Source of the DNA: Myxococcales bacterium
GTDB lineage: Bacteria; Myxococcota_A; UBA796; GCA-2862545
Length of the DNA stretch: 64,000 nt
Direction of reading: 5' to 3'
Assembly (NCBI GenBank): GCA_019634415.1
Contig: JAHQVJ010000100.1
Coordinates: forward strand, 62,001-126,000
The notes beneath the pieces are model-generated. The model saw nothing but the letters and a program-made list of their open reading frames with translations, was not told where the DNA came from and did no database searches. Positions 33,339-41,811 of this stretch are shown one piece after another. Each line of letters opens with the position of its first letter. Positions within the stretch are counted from its first letter, which is position 1. Position numbers and translations under genes: made by a program.

Positions 33339-34674
33339 TGCCGTAGGCGAGCATGGTGTCGGCCACGCGCTTGAAGCCTGCCACGTTGGCGCCCTTGATG
33401 TAGTCCACCCCGTTGGCGCCTTCTCCGGCGGCCTCCAGGCTCTGCTGGTGGATGTTCGCCATGATGCCCTGCAGGCGGCTGTCCACCTCTTCGCGGGTCC
33501 ACTGCAGGCGCAGGCTGTTCTGCGACATCTCGAGGCCGCTGACGGCCACGCCGCCTGCGTTGGCGGCCTTTGCCGGAGCCACCACCTTGCCCGCCGAGCG
33601 CAGGCGCTCCACCGCCGGGAGCGTGGTGGGCATGTTGGCGCCCTCGGACACACCCATCACGCCGTTGGTGACCAGCTGCTGGGCATCGCCCGTCTCGATC
33701 TCGTTCTGCGTGGCACAGGGGAACGCCCAGTGGCACGGCACCACCCACGGCCGCTGCCCCTCGTGGAAGGAGCTGCCCGGGAAGCGGCTCGCGTAGGCCG
33801 AGATCCTGCCGCGCTCCACGTTCTTGAGCTGCATCACGTAGGCCAGCTTCTCGGTGTCGATGCCGGCCGGATCGTGGATGAAGCCGCCGGAGTCCGACAG
33901 CGTGACCACCTTGGCCCCCTGCTGGATGAGCTTCTCGGTGCAGTACTGCGCCACGTTGCCCGAGCCCGACACCGTGCAGGTCAGCCCCTGCAGCGAGCGG
34001 CCCATGTGCTTGAGGATCTCCATCGTGTAGTAGACCGCGCCGTAGCCCGTGGCCTCGGGGCGAATGCGCGATCCGCCGTAGTCGAAGCCCTTGCCCGTCA
34101 GGGTGCCCGTCCACTCGTTGGCCAGGCGCCGGTACTGGCCGTAGAGGTAGCCGATCTCCCGGCCGCCCACGCCGATGTCGCCCGCGGGCACGTCGGTGTC
34201 GGGGCCGATGTGGCGATGCAGCTCCGTCATGAAGGCGTGGCAGAAGCGCATGACCTCGCGGTCGCTGCGCCCCTTGGGGTCGAAGTCCGAGCCGCCCTTG
34301 CCGCCCCCCATGGGCAGGCCCGTGAGCGCGTTCTTGAAGATCTGCTCGAAGCCCAGGAACTTCAGCACCGACAGGTTCACCGAGGGGTGGAACCGCAGGC
34401 CGCCCTTGTAGGGGCCCAGCGCCGAGTTGAACTGGATCCGATAGCCCTTGTTGACCTCGATCTCGCCACGGTCGTTCTCCCACACCACCCGGAACTGGAT
34501 CACGCGTTCCGGCTCGGTCACTCGCTCCAAGATCCGCTGGCTGCGATAAGCAGGGATCTGCTCCATCAAGCTCCAGACGCTGTGTACCAGCTCCTCTGCG
34601 GCCTGATGGAACTCAGGTTCGTTGGGGTTGCGCTGCTTGAGACCGTCGAGAAACGCTTGGGCGTGATCGGACAT
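33331..34674 (-). CDS. gdhA: NADP-type glutamate dehydrogenase
   Basis: 447 aa from ATG 34674 with GGAGG upstream, the standard length of the hexameric enterobacterial type. It interconverts 2-oxoglutarate, ammonia and glutamate. Seen motifs: GPYKGGLRFHPSVNLS, LPMGGGKGGSDFDPKG (catalytic Lys), PAGDIGVGGREIGYLYGQYRR, GSGNVAQY (dinucleotide fold) and ANAGGVAVSGLEMSQNS. The cofactor preference is inferred from similarity to GdhA. It is divergent, across 93 bp, from the lipoprotein gene at 34768. ORF 33331..35469 is an overextension through that neighbour. Confidence 0.93.
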   Translation of the reverse strand: MSDHAQAFLDGLKQRNPNEPEFHQAAEELVHSVWSLMEQIPAYRSQRILERVTEPERVIQFRVVWENDRGEIEVNKGYRIQFNSALGPYKGGLRFHPSVNLSVLKFLGFEQIFKNALTGLPMGGGKGGSDFDPKGRSDREVMRFCHAFMTELHRHIGPDTDVPAGDIGVGGREIGYLYGQYRRLANEWTGTLTGKGFDYGGSRIRPEATGYGAVYYTMEILKHMGRSLQGLTCTVSGSGNVAQYCTEKLIQQGAKVVTLSDSGGFIHDPAGIDTEKLAYVMQLKNVERGRISAYASRFPGSSFHEGQRPWVVPCHWAFPCATQNEIETGDAQQLVTNGVMGVSEGANMPTTLPAVERLRSAGKVVAPAKAANAGGVAVSGLEMSQNSLRLQWTREEVDSRLQGIMANIHQQSLEAAGEGANGVDYIKGANVAGFKRVADTMLAYGIT

Positions 34675-34716
34675 GGACGCTCCTCCCGAAAAGGCGTGCA
34701 CTCTACCGCCGATGGG

Positions 34717-34745
34717 TTCACCGTGTTGTTGCCGTGCGATACAAA
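34717..34745 (+). promoter_or_regulatory. candidate sigma70-like promoter for the 34768 lipoprotein
   Basis: TTCACC (34717-34722), 17 bases, then TACAAA (34740-34745), each 4/6 to consensus, in an otherwise G/C-rich spacer. Transcription would start near 34752, leaving a short leader that contains the gene's ggag SD. The opposite promoter for gdhA is not clear. Confidence 0.4.
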
Positions 34746-34767
34746 TGCGCCGCCGCGGAGTACGGAC

Positions 34768-35814
34768 ATGCGCAGAGCACCATGGATCCTGCTGGTCATG
34801 GCATGCATCCTTTCGATCGGGTGCGGGGAGATCTGGAGGGACGTGCAGGCGCGATCCTTCTCGGAGCTCACCGTGGAGCTTCAGGACTGGATCGATCTGA
34901 ACGACCCGCACCGCGAGGAGGTGCAGTCCATGATCGAGAACGGTTGGATCGCCGCGCACGAAGGCAGGGTGGGGTTCTTGAGGGCCATCGCCTTCGAGGT
35001 GGCCTTCGAGGACTGTGCCGAGGACGGGATGTTCGACGACGCGGAGATCAAGCTGCTCCGTGGCAAGTCCGCCGGCTTCTCGGGGAGCACGATCCCCGAC
35101 GATCGGCGGGCCCGCCTCATGGAGCGAAAGGCTGCGATGGACGCGGAGGTCCGGGCCAAGCGCTTCGCGCCCATCCAGCGTCGCGGCCGTCGGGGTGGCG
35201 GAGACCTGGCGAACTGGAAGCTCCCCGACGACGTGCAGGATGCCATCGAGTCCGCGGGGTGGGAGGTGGAGCGCTGCCGCGACGACGAGATCGACGGGAT
35301 CCTGTTCGTGTTCTGCAACGCTCGGAAGGGGCCGCTGCACGCCGAGGTGCAGGTGGATCGCTACCCGCGCATCGAGGACGCGCGCGCCATCGCCGAGGCG
35401 CCCCGCGCCACGGCCACGGTGCGGCAAGACGGCGACACCGTGATGACGGTGACGGTCCTCGACGGGCAAGCCGCGATCACCCTGCGCGACGCCATCGTGC
35501 CCAAGGGCGACACGCTCAACAAGTTGCGGGCAGGTCCGGTTCAGGCGGCGCTTCGCGGCGGCGGCTGGGACGTGGAGGGCTGCGATCCCATCAAGGACGG
35601 CAGCCTCATGCAGGTGTCCTGTGCCGCGAAGCAGCGGGGGCGTCAGGCGCTGGTGGACGTGGTGCTCGAGATGAGCGTCGCGGGCGACGCCGAAGGCGAG
35701 GAGCGGATCCTGCGCGAGGGTCAGGCCACGGTGGTGCAGGCCAGCAGCAGCTTGACGGCCTCGGTGACGGACACGGCCCCAGCCAACGAGCTGGTGGAGG
35801 CCATCCTCAAGTAG
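34768..35814 (+). CDS. lipoprotein of unknown function with duplicated C-terminal domain
   Basis: 348 aa from ATG 34768; signal MRRAPWILLVMACILSIGCGE. Residues about 25-140 are helical and charged. After a basic linker (RRGRRGGG) come two related units: LPDDVQDAIESAGWEVERCRDDEIDGILFVFCNARKGPLHAEVQVDRY and AGPVQAALRGGGWDVEGCDPIKDGSLMQVSCAAKQRGRQALVDVVL, each with two Cys. They look like a duplicated small disulfide-bonded domain. No family is recognised. It overlaps the convergent cheY by 8 bp. The long ORF from 33448 is a shadow upstream of the ATG. Confidence 0.75.
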   Translation: MRRAPWILLVMACILSIGCGEIWRDVQARSFSELTVELQDWIDLNDPHREEVQSMIENGWIAAHEGRVGFLRAIAFEVAFEDCAEDGMFDDAEIKLLRGKSAGFSGSTIPDDRRARLMERKAAMDAEVRAKRFAPIQRRGRRGGGDLANWKLPDDVQDAIESAGWEVERCRDDEIDGILFVFCNARKGPLHAEVQVDRYPRIEDARAIAEAPRATATVRQDGDTVMTVTVLDGQAAITLRDAIVPKGDTLNKLRAGPVQAALRGGGWDVEGCDPIKDGSLMQVSCAAKQRGRQALVDVVLEMSVAGDAEGEERILREGQATVVQASSSLTASVTDTAPANELVEAILK

Positions 35815-36169
35815 TCACGCGCTTCAGCGCCCGAACGAGGGTCGCGGGGTTGAAGGGCTTGATGATCCAGGCAGTGGCACCCACGGCCTTGCCCTTCGCC
35901 TTCAGCACGGGGCTTGCCTCCGTGGTGAGCACGAAGATGGGTGTGCGTGCGTGCCCCGACTGTGTCCTGAGCGCCTTGATCAGCTCGAAGCCGTTCATGT
36001 CGGGCATGTTGATGTCGGTGATCACGGCGTCGATCTGAGAGTGGCTCACCACCCGCAGGGCTGCCCGACCGTTGGGGGCCAGGTGGACCGTGAAGTGCGC
36101 GGCCGTCAGCGCGAGCTCGAGCTGGGTCCGCATGGTCACCGAGTCGTCGACGACGAGGATGGACGCCAC
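35807..36169 (-). CDS. CheY-like single-domain response regulator
   Basis: 120 aa. A complete receiver: acidic pair DD (residues 8-9), phospho-acceptor Asp52 in AVITDINMPDMNG, conserved Thr in VLTTEASP, and Lys in WIIKPFNP. No output domain, so it acts through a partner such as a motor or another protein. Last gene of the globin-CheA-MCP-CheY group, 8 bp after the MCP-like gene, so it should be the phosphate acceptor of the CheA-like kinase. It overlaps the convergent lipoprotein gene by 8 bp. Confidence 0.9.
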   Translation of the reverse strand: MASILVVDDSVTMRTQLELALTAAHFTVHLAPNGRAALRVVSHSQIDAVITDINMPDMNGFELIKALRTQSGHARTPIFVLTTEASPVLKAKGKAVGATAWIIKPFNPATLVRALKRVTT

Positions 36170-36177
36170 GGGCGCTC

Positions 36178-37035
36178 CTAGAAGAAGTCCACCTCGCCGG
36201 CCTGCCCGTCGCCGTCGGCGTCGGGCACTCCGTAGGTGGGTGGGTCTGTGAGCTGGATCGATCGACGGGTGTGATCGGCGATGGCATCCCGTCCGGCGAG
36301 CAGCGCACGTGCCCGATCCAGCATCTGCTGGCTGCGATCCTCGAACTGGAGCCGCTGCAGGGCCTCGTGGGCGCTGTTCGTCAGGGCGTTGGCCTCTTCC
36401 CGGGCGGTGTTCACCGACTCCGTGGCGTGCTCCTGGGTACGGGCCAGCGCCTCCTCGACATTGCCCAGGGCGCGCAACGCCCGGTCGCCCTCCGAGCGAC
36501 TGAGGTCCGCCAGTGTCGAGGACTGCCCGTGGATCTCGCCGAGCAGCCGCATGAGCCGGTCGGCGAGCTCGAGGATCTGATCGGTGACCTTGCTGGTCCG
36601 AGCGCTGTGGCGCTGCATCTCGTCGGCCACCGTTCCGATGGCACCCGCGGTGGCGCCCAGGCGGCTGGCCTCCACCGCTACGTTGAGCGCCAGCAGCTTC
36701 GAGGCGAAGTTGAGCTTGTCCATGAACTGGCCGACGCTGCGGAGCGACCCCACGACCTCCTCGATCTCGCTGACGCGGGACTGCTGCGCGGTGGACACCT
36801 CGTCTACGCCGCTCGCGAGGGTGCGGATGGCCGTGGCCTGTTGATCGAGCTGTCCCGCCAAGGAGCTGGAGGTAGCGTCGGTGAGCTCCTGCTCGAGCTG
36901 GGTCAGCGCGTGGACCTGCGCGTTGCTCTGGTGGAAGACGGTGCGTAGGGACTCCGTGGCCGCCGTCACCTCGCCCCGCGACAGGACCATGACCGCCGCC
37001 AGCAGCTCGTCCAGCTCTTCGAGTGCGCCGGGCAT
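36178..37035 (-). CDS. soluble MCP-like signalling protein without sensor or membrane domain
   Basis: 285 aa and almost all coiled coil. The hairpin-tip region resembles methyl-accepting chemotaxis proteins: VGQFMDKLNFASKLLALNVAVEASRLGATAGAIGTVADEMQRHSARTSKVTDQILELADRL (about residues 100-165). It has no membrane segment, HAMP, PAS or globin domain, so input must come from another protein. The start ATG directly follows the CheA stop (TAGATG). The C-terminal tail ends DADGDGQAGEVDFF, without a CheR docking pentapeptide. Probably the scaffold linking the globin signal to the kinase; inferred from gene order. Confidence 0.82.
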   Translation of the reverse strand: MPGALEELDELLAAVMVLSRGEVTAATESLRTVFHQSNAQVHALTQLEQELTDATSSSLAGQLDQQATAIRTLASGVDEVSTAQQSRVSEIEEVVGSLRSVGQFMDKLNFASKLLALNVAVEASRLGATAGAIGTVADEMQRHSARTSKVTDQILELADRLMRLLGEIHGQSSTLADLSRSEGDRALRALGNVEEALARTQEHATESVNTAREEANALTNSAHEALQRLQFEDRSQQMLDRARALLAGRDAIADHTRRSIQLTDPPTYGVPDADGDGQAGEVDFF

Positions 37036-38961
37036 CTAGAGTCGCTCGTGGTCGGTGACGGGCAGGCGCAGCTCCACCACGGTGCCACGCCCCAGCGTCG
37101 AGGAGATCTGGACCTGCCCCCGGATCTGCACCATGGACGTGCGGACCACGTCCATGCCGATCCCCCGGCCCGACACCGTGTTGATGGTGTCGCTCAGGCT
37201 GAAGCCCGGGAGGAACAGCAGGTCGAGGAGAGCTGCGTCGTCGGCGCAGTCGAGCTGGGCCGGTGTGCGGATCCCTTGCGCCAGCGCGACGCGTCGTATG
37301 TCGTTCACGTCCACGCCTCGACCGTCATCGATCACCTCCACGACGAGATCCCCTCCATGCCGCGCACACCGGATCTCGATGCGCCCTCGTGCGGGCTTGC
37401 CCGCTGCCACCCGAACCTCCTCGGGCTCGATTCCGTGGTCCACGCTGTTGCGAAGGGCGTGGAGCAGCGAGTCCCGTACGAGCTGGGCGGCCTTGGCGTC
37501 CACCAACAGCTCCTCCCCCACGAGCACGACGTCCTCCAGGCTCTTCCCGAGGTCGCGGGCCAGGTCCCGGCACATGTGCGCCATGCGGGTCAGCAGCCCA
37601 CGGAGGGGCACCTGCGTCAGCGCGCGCACGGCCTGTCCCACGGCCTCGAGCTCCGGGGTAGGATCCACCTGCGCCGCGAGTACTGCGTACCGTCGCCTGA
37701 GGTCCACGATCTTGGCCTGCGGCACCGACGTGCCGGCGGCGGGAGCTGCCGAACCTTGGCTCGAGGCGAGCATTCTGCGACCGACGACCTCGAACTCCGA
37801 CAGTGCGGTGCGGATCTGCTCCAGGCAGTCGTCCACGGCGTGGAGCTGCGCCGAGTCGGGTGGGCCAGGCGTGTCGCGGATCTGCTGGACGTGGTCCTCT
37901 GCATGGTGGGCCAGGTGCTGCATCGAGGCGATCTTGAAGATCCGGGCGTTCCCCTTGAGGGTGTGCAGCCCTCGCAGCAGGCAGTCCACCTGCGACGCGT
38001 CGTCGGGCGCCAGCGTCAGCGCCGTGCAGGACTGGTCGCAGCTGGCGAGGATCTGCCTGGACTCTTCGATGAAGGTCTCGAACAGCGCAGCGTCGAGCTG
38101 GGTGGCTTCGCTGGCCATGTCGAGGTTGCGCTGGTTGCGCGCCTCTGTCTCCACGACCTGTCGACCCAGTCGCTCCACCTCCGTCAGATCCTCCGCCACC
38201 ATCAGGATCCGTTTGAGGAGCTGCTCGTCGTCGTAGATGGGCTGGTACTCGACCCGCAGCTGCCGGATCTGGCTGTCGGGGTGGCGATAGGTGATGCGCC
38301 TGGGGAGGTTCTCCTCCATCAGGTCCCACTGCAGATCGTCTTCGCCGAAGACGGTGGTGAACACCGAGTCCACGACGGACCGCTGGTCGTCCGTGAGGTT
38401 CGCCAGCACGCTGTCGAACACGTCCGAGCGGGCGATCCCCGTCCCGAAGAGGTGCTGGCACCAAGCGCTCACGGGATCGGTGACGGTGCCCTTGCTGTTC
38501 ACCGAGAAGATCCCGCACCGCATGTGGTCCAGCAGCTCTTGGATCCGTGCCTTCTGGTGACGCAGCTTGCGGTTGCTGACGTCGATGACCTTCGAGAAGG
38601 ACTGCAGCATCAGCCGCTGCTCCATCACGGCCTCCACGCTCCGCCCGTGCACGAGGAGGTGGAGATCTCCGTCCAGTGCGTGCCGCCGCAGGGTGTACTG
38701 CACGGGGAAGGCGCGCTGCTGGGCCGGGGTCGCCTCCGCGTCGAAGACGTGCGGGCCGTCGCCGCTCGCGAGGGCTTCTCGGACCTGATCCTCGGATACG
38801 CCGAGCAGCGCGGGAAGGGTGGCTGCTGGACTCCAGCGCTGCAGGGCGGGGTTGCGGACGACGAGGCTGAGGTCGGCCGTGGAGGCCACGCCCAGTCCGT
38901 CTTCGACCCACTTCCAGCCCGCCGTCGCGGCGCGAAGTGGCTCAGGGACGACCAAGCTCAC
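37036..38961 (-). CDS. CheA-like hybrid histidine kinase lacking the CheW-like domain
   Basis: 641 aa. A PAS-like sensor region lies at about 145-260 (MRCGIFSVNSKGTVTDPVSAW...RQLRVEYQPIYDDEQLLKRILMVAEDLTEVERL). An Hpt domain follows with phospho-His333 in GLHTLKGNAR (about 290-400). Then come a dimer/HATPase part with HALRNSVDHGIEPEEVR, DDGRGVDVNDIR and SGRGIGMDVVRTSM. The chain ends at LGRGTVVELRLPVTDHERL, so the P5 CheW-like domain is absent and coupling to receptors must differ from E. coli CheA. The start overlaps the globin stop by 4 bp. No signal or membrane segment. Confidence 0.88.
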   Translation of the reverse strand: MSLVVPEPLRAATAGWKWVEDGLGVASTADLSLVVRNPALQRWSPAATLPALLGVSEDQVREALASGDGPHVFDAEATPAQQRAFPVQYTLRRHALDGDLHLLVHGRSVEAVMEQRLMLQSFSKVIDVSNRKLRHQKARIQELLDHMRCGIFSVNSKGTVTDPVSAWCQHLFGTGIARSDVFDSVLANLTDDQRSVVDSVFTTVFGEDDLQWDLMEENLPRRITYRHPDSQIRQLRVEYQPIYDDEQLLKRILMVAEDLTEVERLGRQVVETEARNQRNLDMASEATQLDAALFETFIEESRQILASCDQSCTALTLAPDDASQVDCLLRGLHTLKGNARIFKIASMQHLAHHAEDHVQQIRDTPGPPDSAQLHAVDDCLEQIRTALSEFEVVGRRMLASSQGSAAPAAGTSVPQAKIVDLRRRYAVLAAQVDPTPELEAVGQAVRALTQVPLRGLLTRMAHMCRDLARDLGKSLEDVVLVGEELLVDAKAAQLVRDSLLHALRNSVDHGIEPEEVRVAAGKPARGRIEIRCARHGGDLVVEVIDDGRGVDVNDIRRVALAQGIRTPAQLDCADDAALLDLLFLPGFSLSDTINTVSGRGIGMDVVRTSMVQIRGQVQISSTLGRGTVVELRLPVTDHERL

Positions 38962-39314
38962 GCGATGACCTCGTCGGCGTGGCTCGCCACCACCCCGAGG
39001 ATGGTGTCGATGTCGCCTTGCTCCACCCCCGACTCGCGCAGCGCGGCCTCGAGGTGGGCGGCCACCTCGGCGAAGGCCTCCGGCGTCACGTTCAGCGACT
39101 TGTGCGCTGCGGCCAGCCCTCGCCCCGTGTAGGCCTTGGGGCCCCCCAGCACGCCGCAGAGGAACTGCGTCTGGTGATCGATCAGTCGCGCCATGTCGAC
39201 GGTGGCGAAGTAGTGCGCCAAGCTGTCGGACTGCTTGATCTTCGCGTAGAAGAGGTGGACGACCCCGGAGATCCCCGCGAAGCCACCGTACTTGTCGTAG
39301 AGAGATGTTCCCAC
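38958..39314 (-). CDS. group I truncated hemoglobin (candidate sensor subunit)
   Basis: 118 aa from GTG 39314, which has GGAG five bases upstream; the ORF track starts at an earlier GTG (39335) inside a hairpin. The family pattern is clear: SLYDKYGGFAGISGVVHLFYAKIKQSDSLAHYFATVDMARLIDHQTQFLCGVLGGPKAYTGRGLAAAHKSLNVTPEAFAEVAAHL. Tyr (HLFY), Gln and the proximal His (AAAHKSL) sit in the usual places. Truncated globins bind heme, O2, NO or CO. Overlapping the CheA-like gene by 4 bp, it is likely the heme sensor of that pathway. A single-copy, unfused sensor globin next to a kinase is unusual. Confidence 0.85.
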   Translation of the reverse strand: MGTSLYDKYGGFAGISGVVHLFYAKIKQSDSLAHYFATVDMARLIDHQTQFLCGVLGGPKAYTGRGLAAAHKSLNVTPEAFAEVAAHLEAALRESGVEQGDIDTILGVVASHADEVIA

Positions 39315-39321
39315 ACCAGCT

Positions 39322-39338
39322 CCTGTGTTCCTCACAGG
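39322..39338 (-). promoter_or_regulatory. hairpin touching the globin ribosome-binding site
   Basis: CCTGTG-AGGAA-CACAGG on the minus strand gives a perfect 6-bp stem with a 5-nt loop. It immediately precedes, and partly covers, the CAGGAG SD used by GTG 39314. The earlier GTG of the ORF track (39335) lies inside it. It could tune globin translation. There is no terminator-like T-tract, so read-through from the upstream lipoprotein gene is possible. Confidence 0.35.
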
Positions 39339-39359
39339 TCGGCAGGAAGCGTCAGACCT

Positions 39360-40505
39360 TCAGGGTCCGTTCCCCTCGATTTGCACTTCGCCCACCACAG
39401 TGACGCGCTCGGCCAGCATCTCGACCTCGCTCGTGGGCAGCGCGGGGTTGTCGATCACCACGAAGTCCCCGGCCACGTCTTGGAGGCCTCCGAGGGCCAG
39501 TCGCTGCAGCGCGTCGTTGCGACACACGGTGAAGCTGCCCTCGACGGTGGTCACCCGATCGAGGGCGCTGATGGAGCGCAGCGCCGGGTTGTCGCAGATC
39601 TCGAGGTCGCCCGACACGATCTGGAGCGGCCCCGCCAGCAGCTCCGTGGCGCCTACCTCCACCAGGCGCACGGAGCCCTCCGCCCGGGCCAGGCGAGACA
39701 GCCCCACCCGCGACAGGCTCGGCAGCGTGCGCAGCGACAGCGACCCCACCGACGTCACCTCGTCGAGCGCCAGCGTGCCCGTCAGCGGGAGCTGCTCCAG
39801 GATCAGCGCTTGCTGAACCTCGGACAGATCGGGCAGCTGCAGTCGGCCGAGCCCGCTGTCTCGCACCTCGAGCCAGCCCACGGACTGCAGGGTGGGCGCC
39901 TGCAGGGTCTGCAGGGTGGGGTTGCCCACGACCTCGAGCCCCTCGGTCACCACGGCGAGGTTCGGCAGCTCCACCGTGCCACCCGCAGTCACCTCCACCG
40001 ATCCCTCGACCCGACACAGACAGTCGATGCTGCCCGACCAGGCGATCTGGAGATCGCCCTGCACGGTGGAGCCCTCGGTGCACAGCCGCTCGGCGTCGGC
40101 TCCGGTGGAGATCTGCAGAGGGCCGGCCACGGTTCCGGGTGCGCATGCCGGGGGGGTGTCGCCCCCCTGGCGGGGGAGGCCACAATCGAGCCACTGCAGC
40201 AGGCGGTCCCGCTGGGCGGCGGTGGGACCGCCGCCTGGCGGCATGCGGGCCTGCTCGCCCGTGGCTGAGGAGCGGATCAGCACCTCGAGGGCTGCCACCT
40301 CGTCGTAGGTGTCGAAGTTCATGCCGGCGGGGGCACCGCCGCGCAGCGTGTCTTGCAGGGCGGGGTGATGGCAGGAGGTGCACCAGCTGGTCATGTAGGC
40401 GTCGCCGAAGGTCTCCCAGGTCAGGTCGTCGGGGCAGGCCTCCGGCGCGCCCGAGCCCCCACAGCTCAGGGCCAGCAGCCCCCACCACCAGGTCGTGCGC
40501 CTCAC
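39360..40505 (-). CDS. lipoprotein with CxxCH heme-binding segment and L-domain repeats
   Basis: 381 aa. GTG 40505 overlaps the previous stop (GTGA) and gives MRRTTWWWGLLALSCGGSG. Residues about 20-105 resemble short planctomycete-type cytochrome c segments: SWCTSCHHPALQDTLRGG...RMPPGGGPTAAQRDRLLQWLDCG, with one CxxCH motif and a Met for axial ligation. The rest is leucine-rich receptor L-domain-like strands: NPTLQTLQAPTLQSVGWLEVRDS, SLSLRTLPSLSRVGLSRL and LEICDNPALRSISALDRV. The combination suggests a surface electron-transfer or binding protein. The globin gene follows 45 bp after the stop codon's last base at 39360. Confidence 0.78.
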   Translation of the reverse strand: MRRTTWWWGLLALSCGGSGAPEACPDDLTWETFGDAYMTSWCTSCHHPALQDTLRGGAPAGMNFDTYDEVAALEVLIRSSATGEQARMPPGGGPTAAQRDRLLQWLDCGLPRQGGDTPPACAPGTVAGPLQISTGADAERLCTEGSTVQGDLQIAWSGSIDCLCRVEGSVEVTAGGTVELPNLAVVTEGLEVVGNPTLQTLQAPTLQSVGWLEVRDSGLGRLQLPDLSEVQQALILEQLPLTGTLALDEVTSVGSLSLRTLPSLSRVGLSRLARAEGSVRLVEVGATELLAGPLQIVSGDLEICDNPALRSISALDRVTTVEGSFTVCRNDALQRLALGGLQDVAGDFVVIDNPALPTSEVEMLAERVTVVGEVQIEGNGP

Positions 40506-41758
40506 GCCTGCAGGCCGCCCCAGGGGGTCACCCCGGGTAGCCACGGCTCCGGATCCACGTCCATTGCGCTCAAGATCCCGGCCACCACGTTGTCGTGGCG
40601 AGGCACCTGACCAGCACGATCGGCCTGTCCGGTGGCCAGGTCCACGGCGACGCCCTCCATGCGCTCGTCGGTGCCCCCCAGCAGGCGGTTGCGGGGGGTG
40701 GAGGCCCCCAGGAACAGGTAGCTGACGTAGGGCCAGTGGTCCTTGCCACCCATGGAGTTGCGCACCGGGGTGCGCGTCATCTCGGAGGTGACCACCACCA
40801 GGGTGTCGTCGAGCAGCCCGAGGTCGTCGAGCTCCCTCACCAGCGCGTGCACACCGCCGAACAGCTCCTCCTGCAGCGTGTTCTGCTTGGCCGTGGCTCC
40901 GTGGGTGTCGAAGCCGTCCAGCGACAGGAACACCGAGCGCGTCAGCCCGGCTGCCAGCACGGCGGCGGCGTTGCGGCTGCGCTGGAGGAAGGAGGGCACG
41001 TTGGTCAGATCGAGCTCTGCCTGCAGGGCCGTGTCGCGCATGGTCTTGGCGCGCTCCTCGGCGATCCAGTGGTCGGCCAGACGGGCATCGTTGTGCCCAC
41101 CCCGGTCGGACCAGTGCTTGGCCATGCGCTCGTTGCGGTGCTTCAGGTGGTCCAGCACCTCGCGCTCCTGCACTTCCGAGGGCAGCCAGCGCGGATCGCG
41201 CGGGCGCACCAGGGCCTCGAACTGCAGCGTGCCGCCGGTGCGCGCCGTGCCCGACTCCAGGGCACCCAGGTGCTGCCAGCGCGAGAACGCGAAGGAGGCC
41301 ACGGGCAGGTCGCCCCCTGCCTCGGCGCCGTAGATCACCGCCAGATCCGGTCGGTGCTCCAGGTCGGTGCCCGTGAGCACGCGGGTGCGGGCCAGCGGAT
41401 GCCCCACGGCACCGCAGAACACGCCGTTCACGAGGCAGCTGCGGGCGCCGTACTCGGCGAAGAAGGAGCCCACCGCAGGGCGTCGCACCTCGTTCACCAC
41501 CACCGGTAGCTCGCCGAAGCGCTGTAGCTCGTCGACGTCGGCGGGGTTGTTGCGGTTGGCGTCCACCATGGGGCCCACGATCTCGGTCACGTCGAGCTTG
41601 GGATCGAGGGAGTAGGTGGTGTCCCAGCCTCCCTCGGCGAACACCACCACGAGGTTGCGGGGCGCGTTGGACGCTCGGGCGTTGCGCAGCTGGCTCGCGG
41701 CGAGCAGCGCCGCACCGGCCCCCAGCAGGCCGCGTCGACTGTAGCTGTGCGATCCCAT
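40502..41758 (-). CDS. DUF1501 protein with Tat signal
   Basis: 418 aa; SD gagggg; Tat signal SYSRRGLLGAGAALLAASQL. DUF1501 features: NLVVVFAEGGWDTTYSLDPK, SLDGFDTHGATAKQNTLQEELFGGVHALVRELDDLGLLDDTLVVVTSEMTRTPVRNSMGGKDHWPYVSYLFLG and PRHDNVVAGILSAMDVDP. This family has the alkaline-phosphatase/sulfatase fold and nearly always pairs with a DUF1592/DUF1800-like gene, as here (42396..44126). The substrate of the pair is unknown. It is exported folded through the Tat pathway. Confidence 0.87.
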   Translation of the reverse strand: MGSHSYSRRGLLGAGAALLAASQLRNARASNAPRNLVVVFAEGGWDTTYSLDPKLDVTEIVGPMVDANRNNPADVDELQRFGELPVVVNEVRRPAVGSFFAEYGARSCLVNGVFCGAVGHPLARTRVLTGTDLEHRPDLAVIYGAEAGGDLPVASFAFSRWQHLGALESGTARTGGTLQFEALVRPRDPRWLPSEVQEREVLDHLKHRNERMAKHWSDRGGHNDARLADHWIAEERAKTMRDTALQAELDLTNVPSFLQRSRNAAAVLAAGLTRSVFLSLDGFDTHGATAKQNTLQEELFGGVHALVRELDDLGLLDDTLVVVTSEMTRTPVRNSMGGKDHWPYVSYLFLGASTPRNRLLGGTDERMEGVAVDLATGQADRAGQVPRHDNVVAGILSAMDVDPEPWLPGVTPWGGLQA

Positions 41759-41811
41759 GGGCCCCTCGCGGAAGCCCGAGTGTATCTCGGGCACCACGGC
41801 AGCCGCGACGC

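Noticed and set aside
36178-37035. Membrane chemoreceptor
   Set aside because: No transmembrane segment, HAMP or ligand-binding domain is encoded; it is a soluble MCP-like protein.
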